A DNA stretch of 9,673 bases, from contig CAIKGX010000091.1 in NCBI GenBank assembly GCA_903827075.1, positions 1 through 9,673 of the forward strand, given 5' to 3'. Below are positions 1 through 7,170 of the stretch, one piece after another. The stretch's first letter is position 1. Each line of letters starts with the position of its first letter. The notes under the pieces are model-generated. The model was not told where the DNA came from and made no database searches. It was given only the letters and a program-made list of their open reading frames with translations. Both the position numbers and the translations under genes were made by a program. Source of the DNA: an uncultured beta proteobacterium. Lineage in GTDB: Bacteria > Pseudomonadota > Gammaproteobacteria > Burkholderiales > Burkholderiaceae.

Positions 1-41
1 ATGACTCACATCCACCAATCAAAGCGCCTGTAGCTATTTAA
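1..41 (+). CDS. thyA: Thymidylate synthase, 3' end only (partial)
   Basis: Frame 3 from the window edge reads DSHPPIKAPVAI followed by TAA at 39-41. This closely matches the conserved C-terminus of thymidylate synthase (E. coli ThyA ends in DPHPGIKAPVAI). The C-terminal residues of this enzyme close over the active site during methylation of dUMP to dTMP using methylene-tetrahydrofolate. The rest of the gene lies outside the window. It ends 11 bp before folA, which regenerates tetrahydrofolate from the dihydrofolate that ThyA produces, so the two genes very probably form an operon. Only 12 residues are visible, but the match and the folA context make the call firm. Confidence 0.9.
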   Translation, partial: DSHPPIKAPVAI

Positions 42-52
42 GAAAACATTTC

Positions 53-541
53 ATGACCCAGCCTGCTATCTCCATGATTGTTGCGCGCTCACGCAACCAT
101 GTCATCGGCCGTGATAACCAAATGCCTTGGAAGATTTCTGCAGATTTGCAGTTCTTTAAAAAAGTAACGATGGGTCATCCCGTCATTATGGGTCGCAAAA
201 CCTGGGAGTCCATTGGACGCCCATTGCCTGGACGTCGCAATATTGTGGTGAGTCGCAATGCGCACTTGCAATTAGTTGGTGCTGAAGTGGCCAGCTCACT
301 TGATGTAGCGCTCAATAGTCTGAGCGAAGCTCCCCGTGTTTTTGTCATCGGTGGCGAGCAGTTATTCACACAAGCCTTTGCTAGAGCAGACCGTCTTTAC
401 ATTACTGAAATTGATCTAGATGTAGAGGGTGGTGATACCTTCTTTAATATCCCCTCCCCCTCGGAATGGCAAGAGATAGAACGCACTCCAGCATCTGAGG
501 GAGACATCTCTTTTCACTTTATTACGCTAGAGCGAAAATAA
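53..541 (+). CDS. folA: Dihydrofolate reductase
   Basis: A 162-residue protein, close to the usual bacterial DHFR length of about 160. It reduces dihydrofolate to tetrahydrofolate with NADPH in the cytoplasm and is the trimethoprim target. Visible family marks are VIGRDNQMPW at 17-26 with the conserved Trp26, the catalytic acidic residue Asp31 in SADLQFFK (E. coli Asp27), GRKTWESIGRPLPGRRN at 47-63 with the substrate-binding Arg61 (E. coli Arg57), the NADPH-loop VIGG at 98-101, and YITEID from 116 with Thr118 (E. coli Thr113). The ATG at 53 sits 11 bp after the thyA stop. Only a weak AAGA-type ribosome site is seen, so translation may be coupled to thyA. No truncation or odd residue is visible in the active site. 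Confidence 0.96.
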   Translation: MTQPAISMIVARSRNHVIGRDNQMPWKISADLQFFKKVTMGHPVIMGRKTWESIGRPLPGRRNIVVSRNAHLQLVGAEVASSLDVALNSLSEAPRVFVIGGEQLFTQAFARADRLYITEIDLDVEGGDTFFNIPSPSEWQEIERTPASEGDISFHFITLERK

Positions 542-578
542 AGCGGTAAATGGAATGCATAAGGACTCTGAGAAGCCC

Positions 579-1925
579 TTATTTCCCACCGATAGTCATT
601 GACCCAATCAAAATGGAACCAGTCTCTTTGGTTCCACGAATTAAGGTATCGCTTCCAATCATCTGAATATCTAGAAGCATCTCTTTCAAGTTGCCAGCAA
701 TAGTGATTCCTTCTACTGGGTATTGAATTTCCCCATTCTCTACCCAATAACCAAAAGCACCACGTGAGTAATCCCCGGTGACATAGTTAACGCCTTGTCC
801 CATGAGCTCGGTAACCAAAAGCCCTTTACCCATTGCTTTGAGTAAAGCAGGTAAGCCGCCTTGAGGAGTTTTACGACTTTTCAAGGTGAGGTGATGAGAG
901 CCACCGGCATTGCCAGTGGTTTTCATACCCAACTTACGAGCGGAATAGGTAGATAAAAAGTAGCCTTCGAGAATGCCTTTTTCCACAACGGTACGAGCGT
1001 TGGTCTTCACGCCCTCCTCATCAAATGGGGCGCTTCCGGTCATGGATTTCAGATGGGGATTTTCAAACAGGCTGATGTGTTTGGGCAGCACTTGCTTACC
1101 CAAGCTATCTAACAAAAAGCTAGACCGTCGATACAGAGCACCGCCAGAAACCGCTTGCACCAAACCCCCTAATAAACCTGCAGCGAGAGGTGCTTCAAAA
1201 ATGACTGGGCAACGACGTGTTGTCAGTGATCTCGCATTTAAACGTGAGAGGGCACGCTGGGCTGCGTATTTTCCAATTGCTGCTGGATCAGCCAACTCTT
1301 CAGGTATGCGTGTACTGGAATACCAATCATCACGTTGCATCCGTGATTTTTTACCGGTCTCATTGGCAATTGGTGCGCAAGAGATGTAGTGACGTGAGAA
1401 AGGATAGCCACCCATAAAGCCATGGCTCGTTCCCATCATAAAATGTGCATGATGAGCAGACACAGATGCGCCGTCACTATTTTTAATCTGCTTACTCACT
1501 GAAAAAGCAGCGCCTTCAGCAACTCGGGCAATTTCAATTGCGGTTGCCGAATCTAGCGCCCATGGGTGAAATAAATCTAGGTCTATTGGATTCTTTTCAA
1601 GCAACTCTTTTTCCGCCGGGCCCGCGCAAAGATCCTCGGCTGTATGTTGGGCGATATGGTACGCAGCCTCTACTGTGGCGCGCAAAGATGCCTTAGAAAA
1701 ATCACTGGTACTCGCATTTCCACGATGATGTCCCAAAAAGACCGTAACCCCGACTTGTTTATCTAAGCTTTGCTCGATAGTCTCAACCTCCCCTTTGCGG
1801 ACCGTAACGGAGAGACCCTGACCTTCTGAAATTTCTGCCACTGCATCTGAGGCACCCCGGCGGCGGGCCTGCGCAAGCATGAAATCAATAATTTCCTTGA
1901 ACTGATTTGGTGTGTATGTAAACAT
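579..1925 (-). CDS. pmbA: TldE/PmbA family metalloprotease subunit
   Basis: A 448-residue protein, almost the same length as E. coli PmbA/TldE (about 450). In E. coli TldD and TldE form a cytosolic complex that trims peptides such as microcin B17 precursor and the CcdA antitoxin; the zinc HExxH is on TldD, and none is seen here, as expected for the TldE half. Clear family blocks are GSAPFDEEGVKT at 297-308, LSTYSARKLGMKTTGNAGG at 324-342, VTELMGQGVNYVTGDYSRGA at 371-390 and VEGITIAGNLKEML at 404-417. The start at 1925 gives the expected N-terminus; no Shine-Dalgarno precedes it, but a -10-like TATTAT lies 6 nt upstream. It is divergent from mog and convergent with folA. The partner tldD is not in the window. 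E. coli TldD/E are also called modulators of gyrase, a weaker link. Confidence 0.94.
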   Translation of the reverse strand: MFTYTPNQFKEIIDFMLAQARRRGASDAVAEISEGQGLSVTVRKGEVETIEQSLDKQVGVTVFLGHHRGNASTSDFSKASLRATVEAAYHIAQHTAEDLCAGPAEKELLEKNPIDLDLFHPWALDSATAIEIARVAEGAAFSVSKQIKNSDGASVSAHHAHFMMGTSHGFMGGYPFSRHYISCAPIANETGKKSRMQRDDWYSSTRIPEELADPAAIGKYAAQRALSRLNARSLTTRRCPVIFEAPLAAGLLGGLVQAVSGGALYRRSSFLLDSLGKQVLPKHISLFENPHLKSMTGSAPFDEEGVKTNARTVVEKGILEGYFLSTYSARKLGMKTTGNAGGSHHLTLKSRKTPQGGLPALLKAMGKGLLVTELMGQGVNYVTGDYSRGAFGYWVENGEIQYPVEGITIAGNLKEMLLDIQMIGSDTLIRGTKETGSILIGSMTIGGK

Positions 1926-1931
1926 GCCCTA

Positions 1932-1937
1932 ATAATA
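1932..1937 (-). promoter_or_regulatory. Putative -10 element of pmbA, predicting a leaderless mRNA
   Basis: On the minus strand the spacer reads TATTAT, then TAGGGC, then the pmbA ATG. TATTAT matches 5 of 6 bases of the TATAAT consensus, and the normal 6-7 nt from hexamer to start point would put the transcript's first base at the A of the ATG. No Shine-Dalgarno lies at a usable distance. No good -35 is seen in the first codons of mog. The call rests on this spacing, which recurs in this window. Confidence 0.4.
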
Positions 1938-1939
1938 GC

Positions 1940-1945
1940 TAGAAT
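1940..1945 (+). promoter_or_regulatory. Putative -10 element of mog, predicting a leaderless mRNA
   Basis: TAGAAT (5 of 6 to consensus) is followed by exactly six bases, AGAAAC, and then the mog ATG at 1952. There is no ribosome binding site upstream. The hexamer lies 2 bp from the oppositely oriented TATTAT of pmbA, so one RNA polymerase would cover both promoters. A recognisable -35 is missing. Confidence 0.4.
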
Positions 1946-1951
1946 AGAAAC

Positions 1952-2575
1952 ATGAAGCATACCGAAGCCTGGAAACGTTCCGCCCCCAATGAAATCAAAA
2001 TTGGCCTCATCTCAATCTCAGATCGAGCCAGCAAGGGCGTTTATACCGATGAGGGGATCCCAGCCTTACAAAACTGGCTCATCAATGCCCTGAACACGCC
2101 CTGTGTTTTTCATGAGCGCTTAATTGCAGATGAGCGGGAAGTGATTACCGAAACCATTGTGGAGCTCGTTGATGAATTGGGCTGCGATCTAGTCCTCACC
2201 ACAGGCGGTACAGGCCCTTCTCGCAGAGATGTGACCCCTGAGGCCACCCTTGATGCTGGAACGCGGGAAATGCCCGGCTTTGGCGAGCAAATGCGTCAAA
2301 TTAGCCTTCGCTTTGTACCCACAGCCATCCTTTCTCGTCAAACCGCAGTTTTACGAGAAATCGAAGGTCATGCAGCCCTAGTAATGAATTTGCCTGGCCA
2401 GCCCAAGGCAATTCAAGAGACTTTAGAGGGATTAAAGGATGTGGATGGCAAAGTGATTGCCCCTGGAATCTTTGCTGCAGTCCCATATTGCATTGATCTG
2501 ATCGGTGGCCCTTATATTGAAACCAATGAATCCGTCATCAAGGCTTTCAGACCCAAAAACGCCTTAAAGAAATAA
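1952..2575 (+). CDS. mog: Molybdopterin adenylyltransferase
   Basis: A 207-residue MogA homologue that adenylates molybdopterin before molybdate insertion in molybdenum cofactor synthesis. It aligns nearly end to end with E. coli MogA (195 residues): IGLISISDRASKGVY from 17, TTGGTGPSRRDVTPEATL from 83, REMPGFGEQMRQISL, VPTAILSRQ, NLPGQPK and a C-terminal AFRPK. Asp60 and Asp93 correspond to the functionally important Asp49 and Asp82 of E. coli. Differences are an N-terminal extension of 11 residues and a small insertion near IEGHA before the NLPGQP motif. No other in-frame start fits between 1952 and the conserved core, and a stop precedes it at 1940-1942. It stands apart from other moa/moe genes and converges on orn with a 16-bp gap. 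Confidence 0.95.
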   Translation: MKHTEAWKRSAPNEIKIGLISISDRASKGVYTDEGIPALQNWLINALNTPCVFHERLIADEREVITETIVELVDELGCDLVLTTGGTGPSRRDVTPEATLDAGTREMPGFGEQMRQISLRFVPTAILSRQTAVLREIEGHAALVMNLPGQPKAIQETLEGLKDVDGKVIAPGIFAAVPYCIDLIGGPYIETNESVIKAFRPKNALKK

Positions 2576-2591
2576 GAGAAAAACCTTCTTT

Positions 2592-3179
2592 TTATTCTGG
2601 TAGTGGGACGATGAATTTATCTCGGTAGTACTTGAGCTCTTCAATCGATTCTTCAATATCAGCCAAAGCAGTATGTGCCTGGTTTTTAGTAAAACCCTTG
2701 ACCAACTCTGGGTGCCAGCGCTTGCAAAGCTCTTTTAAGGTCGACACATCGATATTCCGATAATGAAAGTAGGCCTCGAGCTGAGGCATGTACTTGGCCA
2801 TAAAGCGTCGATCCTGCCCAATCGTATTGCCGCACATGGGGGCAATGCCTGCCTTAATGTACTTCTTTAAAAAAGCAATGCATTCCGCTTCTACAGTGGC
2901 CTCATCCTGAGTAGCGGCCTTCACCTTGTCAATCAGTCCAGAGCGCCCATGCGTACCCTTATTCCAAGCATCCATGGCATCCAATAAGGCATCTTCTTGG
3001 TGAACCACCCATACCGGGGCTATTGCAATAGTATTCAGGTGGGCATCGGTCACAATGATGGCAATTTCTAAGATACGTTCTTTTTCAGGGTCTAAACCTG
3101 ACATTTCCATATCCACCCAAATCAGGTGCTCATTTACTGGTGCTGACTTTGCAGCCGGGACATTTGTTTTTTCGCTCAT
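2592..3179 (-). CDS. orn: Oligoribonuclease
   Basis: A 195-residue DEDDh 3'-5' exonuclease that degrades 2-5 nt RNAs and linear pGpG to mononucleotides, the last and usually essential step of RNA turnover in gammaproteobacteria and many betaproteobacteria. All catalytic residues are present: Asp23 and Glu25 in [12 protein letters not shown], Asp123 in [16 protein letters not shown], and His169 and Asp174 in the final [11 protein letters not shown] block. [15 protein letters not shown] is also strongly conserved. Residues 1-16 form a non-conserved Ala/Pro/Lys-containing extension of 11 residues relative to E. coli. No Met lies between the first residue and the conserved core start, which supports this start. 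The divergent neighbour begins only 15 bp away; orn and rsgA are also neighbours in E. coli, so this is an old linkage. Confidence 0.96.
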   Translation of the reverse strand: MSEKTNVPAAKSAPVNEHLIWVDMEMSGLDPEKERILEIAIIVTDAHLNTIAIAPVWVVHQEDALLDAMDAWNKGTHGRSGLIDKVKAATQDEATVEAECIAFLKKYIKAGIAPMCGNTIGQDRRFMAKYMPQLEAYFHYRNIDVSTLKELCKRWHPELVKGFTKNQAHTALADIEESIEELKYYRDKFIVPLPE

Positions 3180-3182
3180 ATC

Positions 3183-3188
3183 TATAAT
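3183..3188 (+). promoter_or_regulatory. Perfect TATAAT -10 of the M48 protease gene
   Basis: A consensus TATAAT is followed by six bases (GATCTC) and the ATG at 3195. There is no Shine-Dalgarno, so the predicted transcript starts at or next to the start codon. No clear -35 is found 16-18 bp upstream, inside orn. On the opposite strand the same bases give CATTAT, ending 4 nt before the orn ATG, so the orn promoter may share them. Confidence 0.5.
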
Positions 3189-3194
3189 GATCTC

Positions 3195-4445
3195 ATGACC
3201 TTCACAATTGTTTTTCTAATCGCCTTCATCGCCAGTTTTGGCCTCCGCCACTGGTTGTCCCAACGTCAAATTCGGCACGTCGCTATGCACCGCAATAGCG
3301 TACCCACTGAATTTTCCTCCCAAATTACTTTAGAGGAGCACCAAAAAGCGGCCGACTACACGATTGCCAAATTACGCCTGGGTATTTTAGAGAATGGGGT
3401 GAGCGCCATCATTCTGATTGGCTTCACCCTTTTAGGCGGCTTACAGATTCTCAATATCGCCCTCTTGCAATTATTGGGTGAAGGCATGGCGCAGCAAATG
3501 GCTCTGCTCGTTTCTATCGTGCTCATTTCCGGCATTATCGATCTCCCCTTTTCTTGGTACAAGCAGTTTTATTTAGAAGAGCGCTTTGGTTTTAACCGCA
3601 TGAGCAAAAAACTGTTCTTTAGCGATATGTTTAAAGGCATTGGCGTTGGTGGGGCTATCGGCGTACCACTCCTCTGGATTATTTTGAGTCTGATGGCCCA
3701 GGCAGGTGATCTCTGGTGGCTTTGGGCTTGGGGGGTTCTCACCGCATTTAGCTTGCTCATGCAGTGGATTTTCCCAACGTTTATCGCGCCCCTCTTTAAT
3801 AAATTTCAGGCGCTAGAAGAAGGTGCGCTAAAAACGCAAATTGAATCTTTACTCAAGCGCTGTGACTTTACAAGCCAAGGTTTATTCGTGATGGATGGCA
3901 GTAAACGCAGCGCGCATGGTAACGCATTCTTTGCTGGCATGGGTAAAGCGAAACGCATCGTCTTTTTTGATACGCTCATCGAAAAACTGAATCCAGGCGA
4001 AGTAGAGGCAGTACTTGCTCATGAACTCGGACACTACAAGTGCAATCACATTCGTAAGCGTTTATTGGTCTCCTTCGCTTTGAGCTTTGGCATGTTTGCT
4101 CTCTTAGGCTGGGTTAGTACACAGCCTTGGTTCTATAACGACCTTGGCGTCATGCCCAATCCTAACGGTTATAACGGTGGACTGGCTTTAGCCCTCTTTA
4201 TGTTGGTCTCACCTGTATTTAGTTTCTTCTTTACGCCTTTATCTAGCCTCGCTTCGCGTAAACATGAATACGAGGCGGATGGTTTTGCAGCTGACAAATC
4301 CTCTGCGTCGGATTTGATCACGGCCTTAGTTAAGTTGTATCAAGACAACGCCTCCACCTTAACGCCTGATCCAATCTATACGGCTTTTTATAGTTCGCAT
4401 CCGCCAGCACCATTACGCATTGCAAACCTCAAGCGATTTAACTAA
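3195..4445 (+). CDS. M48 family (Ste24/CAAX-protease-like) membrane metallopeptidase
   Basis: A 416-residue integral membrane zinc protease resembling the eukaryotic Ste24/CAAX prenyl protease 1 group. The zinc motif HELGH is at 276-280, with the likely third ligand Glu358 in SRKHEYEAD. The block [20 protein letters not shown] at 240-259 is typical of this branch. Hydrophobic segments occur near 2-20, 70-90, 100-118, 150-170, 174-198, 288-306 and 328-350; HtpX homologues are shorter, near 290 residues. The family degrades membrane or membrane-associated proteins. Bacteria generally lack prenylated CAAX proteins, so the substrate here is unknown. It diverges from orn and is followed after 7 bp by rsgA, probably on one transcript. 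A perfect TATAAT lies 6 nt before the ATG. Confidence 0.92.
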   Translation: MTFTIVFLIAFIASFGLRHWLSQRQIRHVAMHRNSVPTEFSSQITLEEHQKAADYTIAKLRLGILENGVSAIILIGFTLLGGLQILNIALLQLLGEGMAQQMALLVSIVLISGIIDLPFSWYKQFYLEERFGFNRMSKKLFFSDMFKGIGVGGAIGVPLLWIILSLMAQAGDLWWLWAWGVLTAFSLLMQWIFPTFIAPLFNKFQALEEGALKTQIESLLKRCDFTSQGLFVMDGSKRSAHGNAFFAGMGKAKRIVFFDTLIEKLNPGEVEAVLAHELGHYKCNHIRKRLLVSFALSFGMFALLGWVSTQPWFYNDLGVMPNPNGYNGGLALALFMLVSPVFSFFFTPLSSLASRKHEYEADGFAADKSSASDLITALVKLYQDNASTLTPDPIYTAFYSSHPPAPLRIANLKRFN

Positions 4446-4452
4446 TTACCTG

Positions 4453-5466
4453 ATGGAACAATTTCACGCGCTACTCACTGCCTCCTATGGAAGACATTAT
4501 TTAGCGCAGCGTTTGGTCATGGATGAACATGGAAATGAATCTCCTGCTGGAGAACTCATTCAGGTAAGCACGCCAGCCAAGCAACACATTGGTGCTGTAG
4601 GTGATCGCATGCTCTTAGAGATGACTTCAGCAAATCAAGCCCGCATCATCCAAATTGAACCAAGAGAAAATTTGCTCTATCGCTCTGATGCCTTCAAAAG
4701 TAAATTGATTGCCTCTAACGTGGATCAGATTTTAGTGGTGCTCGCAACACAACCGGCTTTCTCGCCCGACCTTTTAGGTAGGGCTGTGGTTGCTGCTGAA
4801 ACCAATCAAATTGGTTTACATATTTTGCTCAATAAGTGCGACCTCAAAGACAATTTGGCCCATGCCAGAAAAATCATTGATCCCTATGCGCGCATGGGAT
4901 ATCCAGTAACCGAGGTATCCGCTAAATTTGATGCCGCCTCGATTGAAGCCTTACGTCCAGCAATTCAAGGAAAAGTTTCAGTCTTTGTTGGGCAATCTGG
5001 CATGGGTAAATCCAGCCTTCTCAATGCTTGGGTTCCCAATGCAGCGGCTCTTACTCAAGAATATTCAGTGCGCTTAGATACCGGCAAACACACTACCACT
5101 GCTTGCCGTTATTTTGAATTACCAGCATCCTGGGGTCGTGATGCCAGTGGTAAATTAGGCGCCTTAATTGATTCACCAGGGTTTCAGGAATTTGGTTTAG
5201 CGCACATGTCTGTTAGTGAGCTGGAACATGCCTTTAGAGAATTCAAAGACCTATTGGGGAAATGTCGCTTTCATAATTGCGCACATGAATCAGAGCCTGA
5301 TTGCGCAGTACGTGAAGCCGTATCCAGAAATGAAATAGCACCAGAAAGACTAGCGCTATTTAGGCAGTTACGTTCTGACTCAAAAACAGCAGATACGCAG
5401 ATTCAAGGTATTAGCCAAGCCAAAGAGCGATGGTCAGCATTAGCAATAAAGCCATCCAAGCGATAA
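4453..5466 (+). CDS. rsgA: Small ribosomal subunit biogenesis GTPase RsgA
   Basis: A 337-residue circularly permuted GTPase that binds the 30S subunit late in maturation and releases RbfA on GTP hydrolysis. The permuted order is visible: G4 NKCD at 127-130, then G1 GQSGMGKSS at 180-188, then G3 DSPG at 240-243. The Zn finger follows with Cys271, Cys276, His278 and Cys284 (CRFHNCAHESEPDC). The N-terminal OB-fold holds the usual SYGRHYL opening. I chose the ATG at 4453: the frame stays open to a TTG at 4420, but that adds 11 non-conserved residues overlapping the M48 gene. No Shine-Dalgarno is seen, and the start lies 7 bp after the M48 stop, so re-initiation is likely. The last 56 bp overlap the oppositely oriented CobD-like gene. 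Confidence 0.94.
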   Translation: MEQFHALLTASYGRHYLAQRLVMDEHGNESPAGELIQVSTPAKQHIGAVGDRMLLEMTSANQARIIQIEPRENLLYRSDAFKSKLIASNVDQILVVLATQPAFSPDLLGRAVVAAETNQIGLHILLNKCDLKDNLAHARKIIDPYARMGYPVTEVSAKFDAASIEALRPAIQGKVSVFVGQSGMGKSSLLNAWVPNAAALTQEYSVRLDTGKHTTTACRYFELPASWGRDASGKLGALIDSPGFQEFGLAHMSVSELEHAFREFKDLLGKCRFHNCAHESEPDCAVREAVSRNEIAPERLALFRQLRSDSKTADTQIQGISQAKERWSALAIKPSKR

Positions 5467-6370
5467 CAAGGCGCCAGACCAAGCCAATTGCAGAACGCAT
5501 CGTCCGTTCATTTGGCTCAAGACCTACCTCGTAAACCACTGGCTCACCTGCCTCCGCCATACGTAAGGCTTCATCACTATCAGGCTCACTCATAGGCTCA
5601 CCTAAGCGAACCCCTAATGCACCGCTACCAGATGCCAAAATGACAGCAGATAAAGAATCTGACCATTTGCCAGTCAAGTGACGCCATGCATAAACAGCAC
5701 CTTCGAAGTTACCCACAATGGCGAAGCCCATAGCTGTAATTCGTGCAGGTACCCAATCCAATACGTAAAAGAAATGACGAGCTGCCTCGCTTAAATTAAA
5801 GTCGCCCTTCTCTGACCAGCGCTGAGCAGCAGTATCGGCCAAGCGATAGAGCACAACGCCTGCAGGACCCATAGGCATCATGAACCAAAACAAGACACCA
5901 AAGACATGGTGATGTGAGCCCACAATCGCACGCTCAAGCGCCAAAGAAATAATTTCAGTTTCACTTAAATTAGATGTATCTAAGTCAGGTCCGTACCACT
6001 CCGCTAGAGCTAAGCGCGCTGCAGGTAAATCATGATTTGCTATGGCTTGATGCACTAAGGTAAATGAATGGCTGAACTGACGAAAGCCGAAGAATAAATA
6101 CGCAATCAATACATTCCATAAGAAACCGAGAATGGGGTAGGTGACCATGAACACCACGTACAGAGCAAAAACTAAGAATGTGGGCAAAATAAAAGCTACC
6201 AAACAAGCAATACGCGCACCTACAGGGCTAGCACCTTGCTCAGTCTTGCCACCAAACTCACCAGCCACCCAATCTAACCAACGTGCGCTGATACGCGCAA
6301 TCCAATGATGAGCGGTTACTGGGCGATATTGCTCAGCAATGAGGGCAAAGAGAATAGAGAAGAAAGTCAT
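5411..6370 (-). CDS. CobD/CbiB-family membrane protein
   Basis: A 319-residue membrane protein related to CobD/CbiB, the enzyme that attaches aminopropanol to adenosylcobyric acid, and more distantly to AmpE. Similarity is best at LPAARLALAEWYGPDLD (115-131), VLFWFMMPMGPAGVVLYRLAD (about 159-179) and LDWVPARITA (204-213), matching the CbiB blocks around APLFW, GxxGALLYKxxNT and NWIPARLTA. The CbiB acidic AEN-type segment before LFW is replaced by GSHHHVFG, so catalytic function is doubtful. Membrane segments lie near 1-13, 55-95, 155-175 and 297-318. The start overlaps the Nudix stop as ATGA, implying translational coupling. No corrinoid genes are in the window. The role is unknown; a cobalamin annotation would be an over-reading. 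Confidence 0.8.
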   Translation of the reverse strand: MTFFSILFALIAEQYRPVTAHHWIARISARWLDWVAGEFGGKTEQGASPVGARIACLVAFILPTFLVFALYVVFMVTYPILGFLWNVLIAYLFFGFRQFSHSFTLVHQAIANHDLPAARLALAEWYGPDLDTSNLSETEIISLALERAIVGSHHHVFGVLFWFMMPMGPAGVVLYRLADTAAQRWSEKGDFNLSEAARHFFYVLDWVPARITAMGFAIVGNFEGAVYAWRHLTGKWSDSLSAVILASGSGALGVRLGEPMSEPDSDEALRMAEAGEPVVYEVGLEPNERTMRSAIGLVWRLVIAWMALLLMLTIALWLG

Positions 6371-7104
6371 ACTTTTAATAAATGATAAAGGTTACGTAAC
6401 ATTCCAGCAGTGGCACCCCAGATAAAACGATTTTCATAGGGCATTGAATAAAAACGACGACTACCTTGATCACTCTCCCAAACCCGCACTTGATGATTTG
6501 CTGGGTCCATCAAAAAATGTAAAGGCACTTCAAAAACATCTGCTACTTCAAAGGCATCTAATACGTATTCTGCCTGAGGTTTCACCAAACCGACTACGGG
6601 CGTTACGCTATAGCCTGAAACAGTCAAATATTGCGGTAATTGACCAATGATCTCTACCCCATTGCGATCTAAGCCAATTTCCTCTTCGCTTTCCCTTAAG
6701 GCTGTTTCATGGGGGCTAGTATCCGTCTCGTCCATGCGCCCACCAGGAAAACTAATTTGACCCGCATGATCATGCAGATGGTCGGTTCTTTGGGTTAGCA
6801 AAACAGATAAACCCTCGGGCTTGAGGATTAAAGGGATTAAGACTGCAGCGCGCGTCACCTTGCCAGCAGCTTGACGCTTAGCAATAATGTCAGCTGCAAT
6901 GACATGTCGGTTCTCATCCGTAATCTCTGGTTGCCAAACAGGGGGCCTCTCAAAACGTTGCTTTAGTTGAACAGGATTTAAAGCTTGGCCCATCACCCGA
7001 GTCTGATTGATACATACCTCATAAATAGGCACTGCCTGGGCGTCAAAACCCAAAGGCGCAGCAACATTGATTGCTAGTTCTTCTGGTTTTAAATGCTTTG
7101 GCAT
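6367..7104 (-). CDS. Nudix hydrolase, CoA pyrophosphatase-like (NudL/YeaB group)
   Basis: A 245-residue protein with a central Nudix domain. LLTQRTDHLHDHAGQISFPGG (about 102-122) is the block that marks the CoA-pyrophosphatase subgroup just before the Nudix box. The box continues RMDETD...ALRESEEEIGL, with REXXEEXG intact at 137-144 for metal and pyrophosphate binding; the leading acidic position is shifted from the textbook spacing, as usual in this subgroup. Members cleave CoA or acyl-CoA to phosphopantetheine and 3',5'-ADP. The roughly 80 residues before the domain are longer than in E. coli NudL (192 residues). The gene lies just after the rplS terminator, has its own TAAAAT 6 nt before the ATG, and overlaps the CobD-like gene by 4 bp. 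Substrate is inferred from family only. Confidence 0.88.
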   Translation of the reverse strand: MPKHLKPEELAINVAAPLGFDAQAVPIYEVCINQTRVMGQALNPVQLKQRFERPPVWQPEITDENRHVIAADIIAKRQAAGKVTRAAVLIPLILKPEGLSVLLTQRTDHLHDHAGQISFPGGRMDETDTSPHETALRESEEEIGLDRNGVEIIGQLPQYLTVSGYSVTPVVGLVKPQAEYVLDAFEVADVFEVPLHFLMDPANHQVRVWESDQGSRRFYSMPYENRFIWGATAGMLRNLYHLLKV

Positions 7105-7110
7105 AGTGCT

Positions 7111-7116
7111 ATTTTA
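7111..7116 (-). promoter_or_regulatory. Putative -10 element of the Nudix gene, predicting a leaderless mRNA
   Basis: The minus strand reads TAAAAT (5 of 6 to consensus), then AGCACT, then the ATG at 7104. No Shine-Dalgarno is present. The -35 region would fall inside the terminator hairpin just upstream and shows no match. The element would restart transcription straight after the rplS operon stops. Confidence 0.4.
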
Positions 7117-7123
7117 AGCGAAC

Positions 7124-7151
7124 AAAAAAGGCGACCTAGGCCGCCTTTTTT
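7124..7151 (-). terminator. Intrinsic terminator after rplS
   Basis: A perfect 10-bp inverted repeat, AAAAAAGGCG (7124-7133) and CGCCTTTTTT (7142-7151), encloses an 8-nt loop. In the minus-strand RNA it gives a GC-topped hairpin followed by a run of U, 19 bp after the rplS stop. The mirrored A/T tracts would let it work in either direction, but no plus-strand gene points at it. Confidence 0.9.
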
Positions 7152-7170
7152 GATTGCATTAAAGCAATGC

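Noticed and set aside
559..582. Inverted repeat ATAAGG/CCTTAT between folA and pmbA ends, possible shared terminator
   Set aside because: Only 6 bp, AT-rich, 12-nt loop and no U-tract; it also overlaps the pmbA stop codon.
973..1389. 138-codon open frame on the plus strand
   Set aside because: Antisense shadow of pmbA, which has clear family motifs throughout.
2565..2598. A/T-rich imperfect hairpin in the mog/orn convergent spacer
   Set aside because: Stem is weak with bulges and has almost no GC, so not supportable as a terminator.
5411..6370. Annotating the CobD-like gene as adenosylcobinamide-phosphate synthase
   Set aside because: Only part of the CbiB signature is present and no corrinoid genes adjoin it.
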